Positions 1 to 11,865 are shown, numbered from the stretch's first letter. The stretch is DNA of 64,000 nucleotides from Pollenia angustigena (GCA_930367215.1 OV884058.1:108895802-108959801), one strand, 5' to 3'. The notes: generated by a model not told the origin, from the sequence alone. Program-made: numbers and translations.

Positions 1-933
1 GGAGAACCAATCATGTAACTGGTTTACGAAGAACAAAAAGGTAGAAAAAGAAATTAATTACAGAGCAGTCTTCACCGGTGGTATGACTAATTTTTTGGGA
101 CTTTCTAAAATTTGGTACTTAAATTTAGTTCTAGGACTTGTTTTACTGAAAAAATACTTCATTGTATTGAAATAATACTACATTATAGTTACTGTAACTA
201 AGCACGTCCATTTAGAGTAGATATGTGACTGGTCAAATGGTGCCAATTGACCCCCTCCAATGACAACTCCATGTAAAAGTGATAGGTCTTATTCATAGAA
301 AGTGTGAGAACTAGAACCGGTCTCTACCACCAAAGACCTATCACAAGACTACTTTGGTGTCAGTTCGCTTCCCTCTAGGGAAGCAACAGCTGATTACTGT
401 CCTTGTGTCAAAATGGTATACCGTCCTTTTGGTTCTGGGGAATCTTAACTAAATTCTTTAATTTTCGATTAAAATTGTGAAATTTAAAACTTTTTTAAGT
501 TATAAAATTTCAAACAAACACAATTTAATATAAAAACAAAATTAAATATTTCTTTGAATTTTTGACACAACGTTAAAATGTTTAACTGTGTTGTAAAACG
601 TTTTCAAAATAAGACCACCTTGTATGAATTCGCCTTGTGCGTATAGTTTTATTAATAATGACATTTTATACATGAAATTTGGCTGCGTCATAGATCTTGA
701 AGAAGATAATAAGAATATGTTATAAAATTAAAAAGCACTTAAGTTAACTTAAGCCATTATTATTTATTGCCACAGATAAATATTATAAAATACAAAATAT
801 AAGTAAAAACAAAAATTATCATTGAAAACATAAAAGGCTTTTCAACAGCATTTTCAGTAAATTTAATTACATATTAAACACACTATTATATGAATAGTTT
901 TACTTAATTTCCAAAGTGCTGGTCAAAATACCA
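1..933. other. No gene recognised
   Basis: A+T-rich DNA with no recognisable gene. A less A+T-rich patch at about 305-440 has a short plus-strand open frame of about 45 codons ending in TAA, but its product matches nothing I know and no start or splice context supports it. Positions 621-636 carry TATGAATTCGCCTTG, a motif that recurs near 30828 and in a hairpin at 44454. Confidence 0.5.
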
Positions 934-936
934 TTA

Positions 937-1285
937 GGCCCAGCACAGACGGTGAAACGCAACTGCAACAAAACTGCAACTTCTAGTTATTTTCGAGTTT
1001 CATTCGAGTTTATGCCATAGACTGCTTTGAGGGACCACACACGACCCGACCATTTTGAGACCGGTTTGAAATGCATTGGAAATCATTTGCATTAAAACCG
1101 GCGTGCACGAAACTCGTGTTTGCGTTTCATCTGTTCTCAAAGAAAATCGAAATGATTGTGATAATTTCATTACATTTGGGTACAATTTAGGTTGCAGGGT
1201 GTGTGGAAAACGATTGAAACTGGTTTCAAAACAATAATTTCTAAAGGGTTTCGTTGCAGTTGCGTTTTACCGTCTGTTTTGGGCC
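937..1285. mobile_element. PIF/Harbinger-like MITE, TTA target duplication
   Basis: A 349-bp element with terminal inverted repeats of about 37 bp beginning GGCCCA and containing CAGACGGT(G/A)AAACGCAACT. The repeats differ at only a few positions. It is flanked by TTA at 934-936 and 1286-1288. A TTA duplication with GG-starting termini fits non-autonomous PIF/Harbinger elements; the superfamily is inferred. There is no credible coding frame. Confidence 0.85.
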
Positions 1286-1288
1286 TTA

Positions 1289-2551
1289 GAATATGATCTG
1301 GGTTCAGGGTTGCTATTATTAAACATTTGCATAAACGTATAAATGATAAAATAAAATTATAGAGATTGACAGAAGTGATAAGTTATATTGTGAAATAGCA
1401 ATATATAAAATTTTTAAGATTAAAAAATGCTAAATATTGCTAAAATAATATTACAAAAATGCTGAAAATAATGCTAAATGCTATTTGAAAAATTCGCTGC
1501 TAAATCAAAATAAATAATGCTAAATTTAGCAGTGAAAATGCTAAAAGGTCACACTGTAAACTACACTTATGCAAACAAACACACACATTAAACCACATAA
1601 ACACTCGCACAGGCATGAGGTTACTTTTTGTAGATGGGTATGTCAAATTTAAATTTGCCAACAAGATAAAATTGGTAAAAAAATTTCATAAGAATTTAGT
1701 AATATGTATTTGATTGGATTTTGTGGGTTAGTAATAACAAAGGTATGTATTAGTTTTTTAGTTTAAATAAGACATTTTTAAAATTAAACGAAACCTTTAT
1801 CATAGCATTTTCTAAGTATTCATTCAATGCGTGGCCATTATTATAAGCAATAATTGCTCAAGCAATCATAAGAGCAAAATCATTGCGCAATGGATTGCCA
1901 CTCATGTCTATACGTCGCAAATTTAATTGAGCAATCAAATTTGACGTTTGCCGCAATAAATATTGCTACGTGGAGACCCGGGGCAAACAATCAACAGTAG
2001 TCAGTATCTACTGCAATGCTGCCACAGTAAAGAAATTACATTTTTCGTTTTATTGAACAGTTGTAATAATAGACCAAATTTAATGGTCGCTTTATCGTTC
2101 ATGGTAGCTATTGTTCACGTTAACTATCAGGAACTTTATCATTTGGTTGTAATAATGACTATATCAGATTATAAACCGCAGGAACTAGTAGAATAACATA
2201 AAGACCCCAGAACCTCAGTATACATATGACTAGATATTAATGAAGGACTCTTAAATCTTAGGGAGAGAAAATCGGAAAAATATTGGGTTATCGGCTGATA
2301 TCTTATGATTTTTCTAGTCTGGATATAAGTGAGGCCCTAAGGAAAAAAATGTGGTAATTATAGCTTAGACTTATACAACGTGCAGAAAGATTTTAAAATA
2401 TCGGTTAATAGGCTTTTTACACAGATCAACATCCAACATCTATTATCAAAGATGTAGAAAAAACACACGTTTACATTGCTCACATTTATTTCAAAAATGT
2501 TTTTTTTTTCAAAAATGGTGACATTTTGGTTTGATGGTAGATGTGAGCAAT
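1289..2551. other. No gene; degenerate TGCTAAA repeats inside
   Basis: Non-coding A+T-rich DNA. About 1424-1548 is a loose array of the heptamer TGCTAAA and variants. An inverted pair, ATTGCTCACAT near 2476 and ATGTGAGCAAT near 2540, brackets a short hairpin-forming stretch. A 77-codon frame starting at 1963 resembles nothing known and is probably chance. Confidence 0.5.
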
Positions 2552-3415
2552 CACAGAAAAAGTAATTGCCGAATTATTTTCAAACAAACGCTTGTTTGAA
2601 ATTTTTTTGATTTCGACAAATTTTTTTACTGATTCAATTAATATTTTTGTTTGATTTTTATTTACCGAACAAAAATGTTGACAACTATTCAACCTACGCG
2701 TTATTGGTTTTAAGTTTTCATAATTTTGTATGAAATTTTTAACGCTCCTTAATGTTGTCGTTTTTTGCACTTTTTTATTTGATCGTAAGCAACACTTCTT
2801 TGAGTAAAATATAAGAACTACAACAAAAAACACATACAGTCTATTTTTGGACGCTTGAAAATAGGACAACAATAAGAAAGATGATAAAATAGCGTGACGA
2901 GGCTTGTAGTAAACAAACAACAAAAACAATACCAGGATAAAAAACGTTTCACTCTTTTTAAACAACAGAAACAACAATAACATTATAAAAAACAAAATAA
3001 ATTTTTGGTTGGTTTCAAAGTTGGTAAAAAACAAAATCCCGTATTCAATTTTTTCAAACTGTTTACTTAAATACATCAAATACAAAAACAGAATGATGAC
3101 AAAAACATATCGAGTCGGTCTGCCGGCGTTTTTTGTTACATTTCTTCTTCATAAGCAAAGAAAAGGATGCAGCAAAAGTCACTGATGAAGAAAAACATTG
3201 TATGTTTAAATAAGACTTCGTTCAAAAATTATGCCAATAAAAAAATGTGTCTCAAAGCCAGCCGGCCGCTCTGCTCTGCTTCATCTTCTCCCACAGTGCT
3301 TGCTAGTTTGAAAAAATTAGTGTTTTTTTCAGTAAACAATAGGACCGATTTCAGACAAAAAATTGTTTGATTCTTCAAATTTTTTGTTTGAATTGGAAAA
3401 ATAATTTTTTCTGTG
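2552..3415. mobile_element. Foldback-like element with ACAGAAAAA termini
   Basis: Diverged inverted termini, CACAGAAAAAGTAATTGCC on the left and the complement of AATAATTTTTTCTGTG on the right, bound about 860 bp. The interior repeats short TTGTTTGA/TCAAACAA motifs on both strands. A 199-codon minus-strand frame here is low-complexity Phe/Leu/Lys sequence and is not treated as a gene. The termini resemble those at 10778 and 54614. Confidence 0.45.
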
Positions 3416-3445
3416 TTAAGTGATTTACTTACTGAGCGTACCATA

Positions 3446-3594
3446 GTTACTGCCTGCTTTTAAAACGCAAGGGCAAAAGCGACTTGTTTACTTAACATTT
3501 AAAACGAAAACACACTTTGAAATTTCCTTTTTGTTATAAATGTTAGTTAAACGAGTCACTTTTGCACTCGCGTTCTAATGGCATGCAGTTAGTA
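3446..3594. repeat. Short inverted-repeat element (foldback MITE)
   Basis: Two arms of about 55 bp face each other. The left arm contains AACGCAAGGGCAAAAGCGAC and the right arm holds its diverged complement near 3538-3573, with a short loop. It contains no coding sequence. The ends are approximate and no target duplication was resolved. Confidence 0.6.
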
Positions 3595-3677
3595 TAATTG
3601 AGGAAGGCACCGCACAAATTAATCCAAATGATTGTGCGAACTATGTTATGGACATTATTCTCCAAATTTGAATCAGC

Positions 3678-3760
3678 GTTTAATAAACTGAAGTCAATGT
3701 AGATAAACTGTCATTTCTTCCACTTCTTCATTTGTTATTGGCCATAAATATTATTACAAT
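3678..3760. repeat. Half copy of the AAAAAACTGCAG MITE family
   Basis: Matches the left arm of the MITEs at 42977 and 47430: TTTAATAAACTGAAGTCAATG, then the shared TTCTTCCACTTCTTCATTTG and TTGGCCA. The right arm is missing. It is more diverged than the other copies. Confidence 0.55.
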
Positions 3761-3861
3761 AACTGATTGTGGGTTATTACAATTGTTTTTCGTACTGTTA
3801 AAATTTAATACAAATATGCTATTTTACGAACAATTTTATTTTAAAACATTTCTGTTTGTTA

Positions 3862-3932
3862 GTGCCGGTTCACAAACGTCAAAACGTTTGTCAAGACTTG
3901 ACGAGACAAACTTGACGTGTGTGAACCGGCAC
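3862..3932. mobile_element. 71-bp palindromic MITE with TTA duplication
   Basis: A near-perfect hairpin with termini GTGCCGGTTCACAAACGTCA and the complement, flanked on both sides by TTA (3859-3861 and 3933-3935). It is too small to encode anything and is a very short TTA-targeting non-autonomous element. Confidence 0.7.
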
Positions 3933-4069
3933 TTATTCAAAAAACAAACTACAAAAAAAAATTGTTTTTTCGTATTTATTTTGTTATGTAGTTTGATTTT
4001 TGTCGGTTAAAATATATTTTTTAAAAGAAAAAACTATTAAATTTCAAGGAATATGCTGTTTAATAAATA

Positions 4070-4889
4070 TCGGATGATTTTTTAAGAGCTATAGGAAAGT
4101 TTAAAAAAAAAACACATAAAATTCAGAAAAATCCATGAAATATTTATTTGAATGACTGCGCCTCAAATGGTCCATCCGCTTAGTCCAATTTTGGCATACT
4201 CTTTTCAACATTTCGGCCGGTATCTCATGAATTAATGCTTCAATGTTGTCTTCCAATTCGTCAATTGAAGCGGGCATGTGTGTATAGACATGAGCTATAA
4301 CATAGCCCCACAAAAAATAGTCTAAAGGCGTTAAATCGCACGATCTAGGCGGCCAATTCACCGGTACCGAACGTGAAATAAAATGTTCACCGAGCTCGCC
4401 TCTCAATAAGTCCATTGTTAAGCGTGCTGTATGGCATGTGGCACCGTCTTTTTGAAACCACATTTCATGCAAGTCAAGCTCTTGCATTTTGGGCAAAAAA
4501 AAGTTGGATATCATTTCACGATAGCGCTCACCATTCACAGTTACGTTACGATTCGCATCATCTTTGAAGAAGTACGGTCCAATGTTGCCACCAGCCCATA
4601 AACCGCACCAAACTGTGACTTTTTCGACAATTCTGCTTATTAACGTACCCATTGAGCCAAAAATGAGCTTCGTCTCTGAACACAAGAAGCGCGCGATGGA
4701 CTTTCTTAACAGAGCACGCATTTTGATAATAAAATTCAATAATTTGCAAGCTTTGTTCGTTTGTAAGACGATTCATGGTTAAATTATAGACCAAACTGAA
4801 TATGTTTTATAGTGACACAAAACGCACGTTTCGTCGTCAGCTGTTTAAACCAGTGTTGCCAAAAAGATAATAGCTAAAAAATCACCTAA
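4070..4889 (-). mobile_element. Internally deleted rosa-like (DD41D) mariner
   Basis: An 820-bp element with mariner-type termini (TCGGATGATTTTTTA on the left, its complement ending TAAAAAATCACC on the right) and TA on both flanks (4068-4069 and 4890-4891). It carries a broken transposase on the minus strand. Its deletion junction is shared with the copy at 9293, so both descend from one shortened progenitor. Confidence 0.85.
4101..4794 (-). pseudogene. DD41D mariner transposase, deleted and frameshifted
   Basis: DDE transposase remnant. The N-terminus (MNRLTNEQSLQIIEFYYQN) runs directly into the first catalytic block, VFRDEAHFWLNG, so most of the DNA-binding and linker region is missing. 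A second gap and a frame change follow NKQNC. The rest is open: MWFQKDGATCHTA supplies the second Asp and CDLTPLDYFLWG the third, 41 residues apart, which is the rosa-type DD41D spacing. The catalytic triad survives but the DNA-binding half does not, so it should be inactive. Confidence 0.85.
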
Positions 4890-5192
4890 TACAAATTTAA
4901 AAATTAATGTAAAAATCATTTGTTTGAAATGAAATGTAAATGATCCGTTTTTTAAATGAATTTTAGGTTGTTTTAAATGAATTTTCGTTTGAATTTAACT
5001 GGATTTTGAATTTTGAGTGCAGAAATATTTAAGAATTAGGATTTACTTTATCAACAAATAAGACCTGTTTTATTTACTAGATAGTTACTTAAATTTTATG
5101 TAGTAATAATTTGTTAGTTATTTAAAACTTAATCTTAAATTCCTGCGCAAGTTTTAAATATGTTTTCAATCACCGAAAAGATTATATCTTAA
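4890..5192. other. No gene recognised
   Basis: About 300 bp of A+T-rich DNA between a mariner and a piggyBac element. No coding or RNA signal was seen. Confidence 0.5.
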
Positions 5193-6781
5193 CCCTGCTG
5201 TTAGGTTAAACCCATTTGGTCCAATTTTTGAATTGTTTCCTTTGCAATTTTTTAACGGTGATATATACTGGCTTAGTTTTTTAGCTCACGTGGTATATTT
5301 ATAAAATAACGTTTTTACGAAAATTCAAGATTCTGACTTAAAACAGTTCTGAGAAAAATATAAATTTACGAATCTTAGGTTAAGGGTCCATTTGGTCCAT
5401 AGTATATTTTCTTTGATTTATTTACAAATTTAAAAAAAAAAAGTATTTATTAGTTTAATTTATAATAATTTTCATTGCATGATAAGCAAAATGTTTTTCG
5501 GTTAATTTTGCAAATAAACTTGCTGCAAATGGAGCATTTTATGTCAGACTTAGACTTACCGCAACTACAAATTCCTCGCTTTCGAGCCCCTGAGTTAGAA
5601 GTATTATTATTAGAAAAGGCCACTGGAAGTATGCATGGTGATCGTATTTCAGTTAATGACCGTGCTGAGAACTTTTGTTGAGGTAATCTTGTCCGTTTCA
5701 TCATAAACTCCTTAACCAGGGAAATTGCTAGTTGTCGCAAAGATTCGGATATCCTGCGATTCCGATCAGCTGTATGAAACGTCGATTTTAGAAAATAGTA
5801 TGAACGCATTCAAAGCGGTATGTTTGCAAATAGAAAGTTTGGACATCAATTTGTTTCGCCTTTAGTGCTGTAGGAACCAACCATTTGATCAGCAGTATCT
5901 ACGCCACCTTAAAATCCTACTTATGTAAGTGTATTTCCTGAAGTTTTTTACCAACTCAAAAGTGGGAAAAAATTGTTCGCCTGTTAAATTTTGCCCTTTC
6001 AAGCCTTCTGTCAAGTCCAATACAACGTGTTGCCCTTTATTCTTTTCAGGCTGTGCATTTCTAGGCTTACATAGATATGGTTGTATTTTCCATACTTAGC
6101 CAGACTTAGAGTTCACCGATAACCAAAATTTCAAATCATATTTTTCTGGTATTGATGGCATTAACTGTCGAAGGGAACATCACCCCCTGAATGCAACAAG
6201 TTACTTATCAATGGTGACATTTTCGTGACAATTATAAAACATTGAAAGAAGGTGTTGCCAACGGTCCCACAGTTCACGAATAGGAGCAAATTTTTCTCAA
6301 CTCCGCAAATGTCGTCGACTCAAAACATCATCGAAGCGGATGGTACTATCAATCATATGAAATTTATCTTCAGACATAATGGAGTGGCACTCCAACCCAT
6401 TTCTTTTAAGCAATAAAAACCGGATCAACAGAGCTAGCTGCAGCTAGGACGGGTTCCCGTTCAGTATCTGTTTCAGAAGAACTTGTTTCGCCATTTTCTG
6501 AAATTTAATCCACTGAAATATCGGAGTCACTTTATGCATTGTATAAAACACGTCGGAACCATTAAAAACAATACACAAACTGAACCAAGCAGTGCAAGTA
6601 TTTGTGTTTCTTGACAACAAAAATCAAAAGCGGGGCATCCCACAATTGTCTTTTACATACTTAATCTATGTTGATTAAAAAAAGGCAAAACAGGGGTATC
6701 CCATACTTGTTTTTTACATTATATGGACCAAATGGTCCATTAACCTAACATTCGTAAGTTTTTTCTAACCTAACAGCAGGG
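5193..6781 (-). mobile_element. Decayed piggyBac-like element
   Basis: A 1.59-kb element. Its termini are CCCTGCTGTTAGGTTA and the exact complement at the right end. TTAA precedes the left end (5189-5192) and CTAA, one base off TTAA, follows the right end. A second internal inverted pair, GGACCAAATGGTCC and similar, lies near 5389-5406 and 6722-6745. CCC-starting termini and a TTAA target are standard piggyBac signatures. Confidence 0.85.
5450..6545 (-). pseudogene. piggyBac transposase relic
   Basis: Minus-strand remnant with several stops and frame changes. Recognisable in order are: an acidic Ser/Glu-rich N-terminus (ENGETSSSETDTE); APIRELWDRW; a diverged catalytic core with VTIDK then LVAFRG, where VTID carries the first catalytic Asp of the family; KYDLKFW; and a C-terminal Cys-rich domain within an open 119-codon frame (CSICSKFICK then TFCLSC), matching the zinc-binding tail of piggyBac transposases. 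It is inactive. Confidence 0.8.
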
Positions 6782-6895
6782 CTAATATAATTTCGATATT
6801 TTTTAATTAGGCTAAAGTTCATCAAATTATTTTTATGAAGAAAGGATTTTTACAAAATGAAGTTAATTAAAATTTATTGATCATTTTTCATTATT

Positions 6896-7024
6896 GACTG
6901 CCGCGGGAATCGAACCCAGACTTTAACGAACAGATTTCCCCTTTATGTTTCAATTGTAACTTCTTAATCTCTTCAGAGGTTTTTGTCGTTTAGCACTCAC
7001 AGCCATTGACGACTGCTGGCAGTC
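6896..7024 (-). tRNA. tRNA-like sequence, probably pseudogene or SINE head
   Basis: On the minus strand GGGTTCGATTCCCGCGGCAG matches a tRNA T-arm and pol III B box. About 80 bp upstream, ATGGCTGTGAGTGCTAA resembles an A box. A 7-base acceptor-like pair, GACTGCC with GGCAGTC, closes the structure. The span of about 129 bp is too long for an ordinary tRNA and the anticodon arm is not clean. A tRNA-derived SINE head or a decayed class II tRNA gene is more likely than a working gene. Confidence 0.4.
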
Positions 7025-7026
7025 AA

Positions 7027-7880
7027 TAGTCAAACAGCAATCTTTAAACTAAATTGTATTTAACCTTTGGTAGATCGAAATTAGCTTTGAATGATTATCT
7101 ATTTTAATTGATTTACATGTGATTTACTTTAGCCAAATTTAAAATGATCAAAATTTGGATTAAAAACCATAAACAGTTCAACAAAATAACCACAATACTA
7201 ATTAATTATATAATTTCTTTTAAAAAATTAATAACTTTATTATTTAGAACAAAATTTCCTGGAATCGCAGGAAATTCCAAGTTAATTCTTATCCGGAGAG
7301 TAAGGAAATCCAGGTATGAAACCTACTTTAGTTATACGGCATTTACTCATGCAAATACCGACAAACGGGACTACACACAGACATAATCATGCACTCATAT
7401 CGCATATATTTACTTATTATCCGCAAATGTCTCCTGGGTGTTTATTTTGTCATGAGGTTGGGGTACACTAACGATTTTGTTGTTGTACTTTTATGTGTAT
7501 AAGGCCAAATTTATTGTTGGTTTGCGTGCAATTTTCTTGTTGTATTTTTCAGCTCACTCATCATATATGTAGCTTAAATCCCCAGGATGTAAAAGAATGA
7601 ACTTGTTTCCGGGTCTCATGTGTACACAGTTTAAAGCGCAGAACAAAAAAAAAAGATCATATAAAAAATCTTTTAATTGAATTAACACAATTTACCAAAA
7701 CAACACAGTAAGCAACAATAAACTACACACAAGTGAGTACACAATTAAATCCAGGGAAATAATTTTAAGGCTAATTAAAGTTATTTAAATAGAATAACTT
7801 TTATGCTACAACATACATATAATTTCTTTAATTAAAACCTGTCTAAAGAAAGAAAAAAATTTTAAATAGAATTTTACTTA
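7027..7880. other. No gene recognised
   Basis: A+T-rich DNA. The 80-codon open frame at 7144-7386 resembles nothing known and has no supporting signals. Confidence 0.5.
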
Positions 7881-7962
7881 GTCTGGGTTTACACCATGAA
7901 CATTTTCTTTCTTCTCTCTCCTTTCACCAATAAACTCAGACTCTCATAGTGTGCACCCAGGC
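7881..7962. mobile_element. 82-bp MITE with TTA duplication
   Basis: Inverted termini GTCTGGGTTTACACCATGA and the complement of TCATAGTGTGCACCCAGGC, flanked by TTA (7878-7880 and 7963-7965). Non-coding, and similar in design to the 71-bp element at 3862. Confidence 0.65.
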
Positions 7963-7965
7963 TTA

Positions 7966-8799
7966 AATTTAATGTTAAATTGCCTTGTACTTATAACTAT
8001 TTTAGTTAGTGTTTACTGCTCATTGTATTATTTTTTGCAGCTTTAAAATTTAATTTTCTGCCGCTTGCCACATTCATCCTTATATTAGAAATTAAAGCAC
8101 AATGTACCCTTTTTCTCTTTCACCATCACTATACTTTTATTTCAACATGGTTGCTGTTGTTGTTTTTATAGTTCAATGAATTGTGTTTTGCCTGCGTTAA
8201 AAGATGTTTATTTTTGCGATTTATATATGCACACACACCCATTGTTCACGCACAAGGGCATTCAAATTTAACTAGCATTAGTTGGATTTTGTTCTAAACA
8301 ATATAAAGATGATGCAAAGCTTAAATTTTAGGTTTTTTTTGGGTAATTAGTTTATAGAATTTGTATAGTCATTAGCAGCGCTTTACGGGGGGTAATTGGA
8401 ATCATATAAACATTTTTGAACAACTGAATAATTATCTTTTCAAATTAATTTCATAACTTTTACCACATGTGGAAAGGGTACACAAAAAAAAAATTAAAAT
8501 TGAATTCAATTAAAAACTTTTTGTGATATTATTTTAAAAATTATAAAATGTGCTCTAGTCAACAAATTTATAGTATCAGTTCATTATTTCACTAATTACA
8601 TATTTAAAACTAATTTTATTTGTAATTAATGCTTTATTTGTTGAAAAATCTTGAATAATTTTTTCTGCGTAGGTATATGTACTATGCATGTATATCAGTG
8701 TATCATTTCGTTTGTTATAAGGTAGGCATACTTCCAAAACGTCAAATGCTTTGTATAAGAACAAAGTATAATGTTTTATTACGCCGCAGTACAATATAT
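7966..8799. other. No gene recognised
   Basis: Non-coding. Near 8730 ACTTCCAAAACGT appears, with its complement near 10225. These may be the ends of an older element that received the MITE at 8800 and the mariner at 9293. Confidence 0.45.
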
Positions 8800-9047
8800 C
8801 GACCCCTTTGCGCGAAATTATCGTATGTTACAAAAACCAAATTTTACAGGACAGCCATTTTTCTACTTTTCTCTGCTTTCGCTTGCAATATCAAAATTAA
8901 AATATACATTCAATTTTTGGAGCAACGAAGTGGAATTCGCCTACAATATTTTGTCAGGTGACGTCTCTTTGAATGTAGAACAAGATTGCATCAAAAACTC
9001 AATTTCAAAAAAATTGGCATAAACGATAATTTCGCGCAAAAGGGTCG
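8800..9047. mobile_element. MITE, CGACCCCTTTGCGCG termini (copy 1)
   Basis: A 248-bp element with inverted termini of about 25 bp, CGACCCCTTTGCGCGAAATT and the complement, embedded in ATAT sequence so the duplication is ambiguous. The interior is closely matched by the copy at 27939, including TTACAAAAACCAAATTTTAC. Small frames inside are not genes. Confidence 0.8.
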
Positions 9048-9292
9048 ATATATGCAATGCAAACCCTTCCAAAACATCAATGTTAAGTATTAGTAACGCA
9101 GCAAAAAAGCAATCAGCGCATCGGTTTTAAAGTTGTTGCTTTGTGATATTTGACATTTAATTTGCAAGCAATACAGATTTATTTTAATATTATACATTGC
9201 ATCACTTACATTTCAAAACGTTTAAATAAACAGAACACATATTTGCATTGTTTCCGTACTTTGTACATGTGCATGGTTAAAATACAGTAGTA

Positions 9293-10194
9293 TCGGGTGA
9301 TTTTTTAGCTATTACCTTTTTGGCAACACTGGTTTAAACAGCTGACGCACGTTTCGTGTTTTGTTTCACTGTCAAACATCTTCAGTTTGGTCTATAATTT
9401 AACCATGAATCGTGTTACAAACGAACAACGCTTGCAAATTATTGAATTTTATAATTAAAATGCGTGCTCTATTCAGAAAGTTCATCGCGCGCTTCTTGTG
9501 GTCAGCGACGAAGCTCATTTTTGGCTCAATGGGTACGTTTATAAGCAGAATTGTCGATTTTGGAGTGAAGATCAGCCAGAAGCATTGCAAGAGCTTCCAA
9601 TGCATCCGGAAAAAGTCACAGTTTGGTGCCGTTTATGGGCTGGTGGCATCATTGGACCGTAACGTAACTGTGAATGGTGAGCGCTACCGTAAGATGATAT
9701 CCAACTTTTTTTTGCCCAAAATGCAAGAGCATGACTTGCATGACATGTGGTTTCAACAAGACGGTGCCACATGCAACACAGCACGCTTAACAATGGATTT
9801 ATTGAGAGGCGAGTTCGGTGAACATTTTATTTCACGTTTGGAACCGGTCAATTGGCCGCCTAGATCGTACGATTTAAAGCCTTTAAACTATTTTTTGTGG
9901 GGCTATGTTAAAGCTCATGTCTAAACACACATGCCCGCTTCAATTGACGCATTGGAAGACAACATTGAAGCATTAATTCATGAGATACCGGCCGAAATGT
10001 TGGAAAGAGTATGCCAAAATTGGACTAAGCGGATGGACCATTTGAGGCGCAGTCACGGTCAACATTTGCATGAAATAATCTTTAAACATAAATTTATATG
10101 GTACGGTCCATCGATTCAAATAAAGATTTTATGCATTTTTCTGAATTTTATGTGTTTTTTTAAACTTTCCTATAGCTCTTAAAAAATCACCCAT
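9293..10194 (+). mobile_element. Internally deleted rosa-like mariner, second copy
   Basis: A 902-bp element. Termini are TCGGGTGATTTTTTAGCT and the complement ending AAAAAATCACCCAT, with TA duplications at 9291-9292 and 10195-10196. Same subfamily and same deletion junction as 4070, but it retains more of the middle of the transposase. Confidence 0.9.
9405..10182 (+). pseudogene. DD41D mariner transposase remnant with D-to-N change
   Basis: Starts at an ATG (MNRVTNEQRLQIIEF), has a stop two residues later, then VHRALLVVSDEAHFWLNG with the same N-terminal deletion as the first copy. MWFQQDGATCNTA keeps the second catalytic Asp. The third site reads LKPLNYFLWG, with Asn replacing the catalytic Asp, so this copy is catalytically dead apart from its stops and deletions. 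Another stop follows KAHV. Confidence 0.85.
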
Positions 10195-10196
10195 TA

Positions 10197-10777
10197 AAAC
10201 TGTATACAAACTTTGTATTAGTACGTTTTGGAAGTCAGCCGTATATACATTATAGGTCGTAATGAGTAGGGGATTGGAGTTAATGATTTGCGTGGTTATT
10301 GTTTTTAAATTTTGATTTCGTAAACGGTATCCTGATAATACAATTTTGTTGTCAAAATGACATCTTATCTACAATATATATAAAAATTAAATTGTTTCCG
10401 TATTTATATACTGGAAACTGGAAATTTTTTAGAGGTGCACGTAGTCCGAAAAGTTTCTGATGGTCGTTTGCAATCTATGCTGCCGACTACTTCCGGTTAT
10501 AGACCAAGTAGTTACTTTATATACCCATCACCACAAATGGAAAGGGTATATTTAAGTTTGTTGTTCCGTTCTACAATATTGATCTAAAACCCTATATAGT
10601 ATATCAGTAGCCGCTCGCTTATGTGAACTTATTCAGACAGGGCCTGTTCACTAAATGGAAAAGTTCACATAATCGAGACAATATAAAATAAGTATTTCAA
10701 ATCATTTCTAAAATGTGTACATACATAACCTACATTAAGTTTTTATTTTAAATTAGTTTGTTAGTAATAAATGTACA
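10197..10777. other. No gene; fragment of a dispersed dipteran repeat
   Basis: Non-coding. About 10495-10580 contains the pattern TATACCCATCACC then GGAAAGGGTATA, which I recognise only as a common intergenic repeat style in flies. An inverted pair, CGCTTATGTGAACT and AGTTCACATAATCG, lies at 10616-10677. Confidence 0.4.
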
Positions 10778-11246
10778 CACGCAGAGAAAAAATATGGTTG
10801 GGCATGATTACGGCAACAACACTATGCTTAATGTAACAATATATTGTTGTCGTACACAAATAATTGATATTTTTTATTTAATATCAACAATCTTATAGTT
10901 ACTGTAAACAAATCAATGTTGATCGTAATTATAAATTTGAGTATTGCTGATCGAAAAATAATTATTTTTCTAACAACTAAATTATGATAACTTTCAAAAC
11001 GTATTATATTACTCACAATCATATCATGATATCTAATAGCCATAACATGATAACTTTCTATACATTTATCATATTATGTTTGAGATGCAATCAAACTATT
11101 TTTACTCTAATAATGTTATGTTAGCGCCATTTTAAAATAATTTGGAATCAGTTGTGTCGTTTATTTTATATGTGAGCGGTTTATTAATTTTAAGATAAAT
11201 TCCTATAAAAAAATAAGTTTAAAGAAACTAAAAAAAATAAAATATT

Positions 11247-11649
11247 AGCGGAGTTCATTCAGTATTAGTGATTTAATAGTGCAAATGCAAAATGTCGTCG
11301 TTATTTGTAAAGTTCAACAACAAAACACACAGAGATTTCGTTATATTTTATAGAAGTGATACGATATTTCTGTGGTTTTCATGGGCAACCGCGTGTCTTA
11401 AAACAAATTTTTCAGGAGAGCCGAAAAACTATTCTAGATCAAACTATGGGCTAGGTATTGCGCTTTTTAAACTTTGTCACTACGTTAAAAAATCGGAATT
11501 GATCCATCTTTTTTCACACATTTTTAGAAACGTGTAAAGAGCGTTTAAAATTATGCAATATCTCAAAATCGGAAAGGACATACGCGGTGGCCCATGAAAA
11601 CCACAGATTTTGCATTTGTTCTTTTGCAAGTCTTATATTGAACTCCGCT
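11247..11649. mobile_element. Palindromic element nested in the foldback
   Basis: Termini AGCGGAGTTCA and the complement, with ATT on both flanks (11244-11246 and 11650-11652). Deeper in, TGTGGTTTTCATGGGC and its complement form a second matched block, but the left arm has an extra segment of about 80 bp. An 81-codon frame at 11292-11537 lies across this segment. It resembles nothing known. Confidence 0.55.
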
Positions 11650-11742
11650 ATTTAATTGACATAAAGAAAAATTATAAAAATCCACAAAATAAAAAATCGA
11701 TCAAAAAATTTTTTTATTTATTTTATATTTTTTTGACAGTTT

Positions 11743-11865
11743 GATTGCTTCTTAATTTACTATGATTAACCTGATAATAATATGATTACTTCTTAACTTA
11801 TTATGTTTAACATGACAATAATTTGATTACTTCTTAACTTAGTATGATTAACAGAATAATAATGT
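11743..11865. repeat. Three tandem 41-bp units
   Basis: Units start at 11743, 11784 and 11825, each beginning GATT(G/A)CTTCTTAA. Spacing is exactly 41 bp. A partial fourth start follows at 11866. Confidence 0.85.

Noticed and set aside
305..440. Possible short coding exon in a less A+T-rich patch
   Set aside because: Open for only about 45 codons after a stop, with no recognisable product.
2486..3085. 199-codon minus-strand frame
   Set aside because: Low-complexity Phe/Leu/Lys product over an A+T-rich foldback element, with no domain and no start or splice context.
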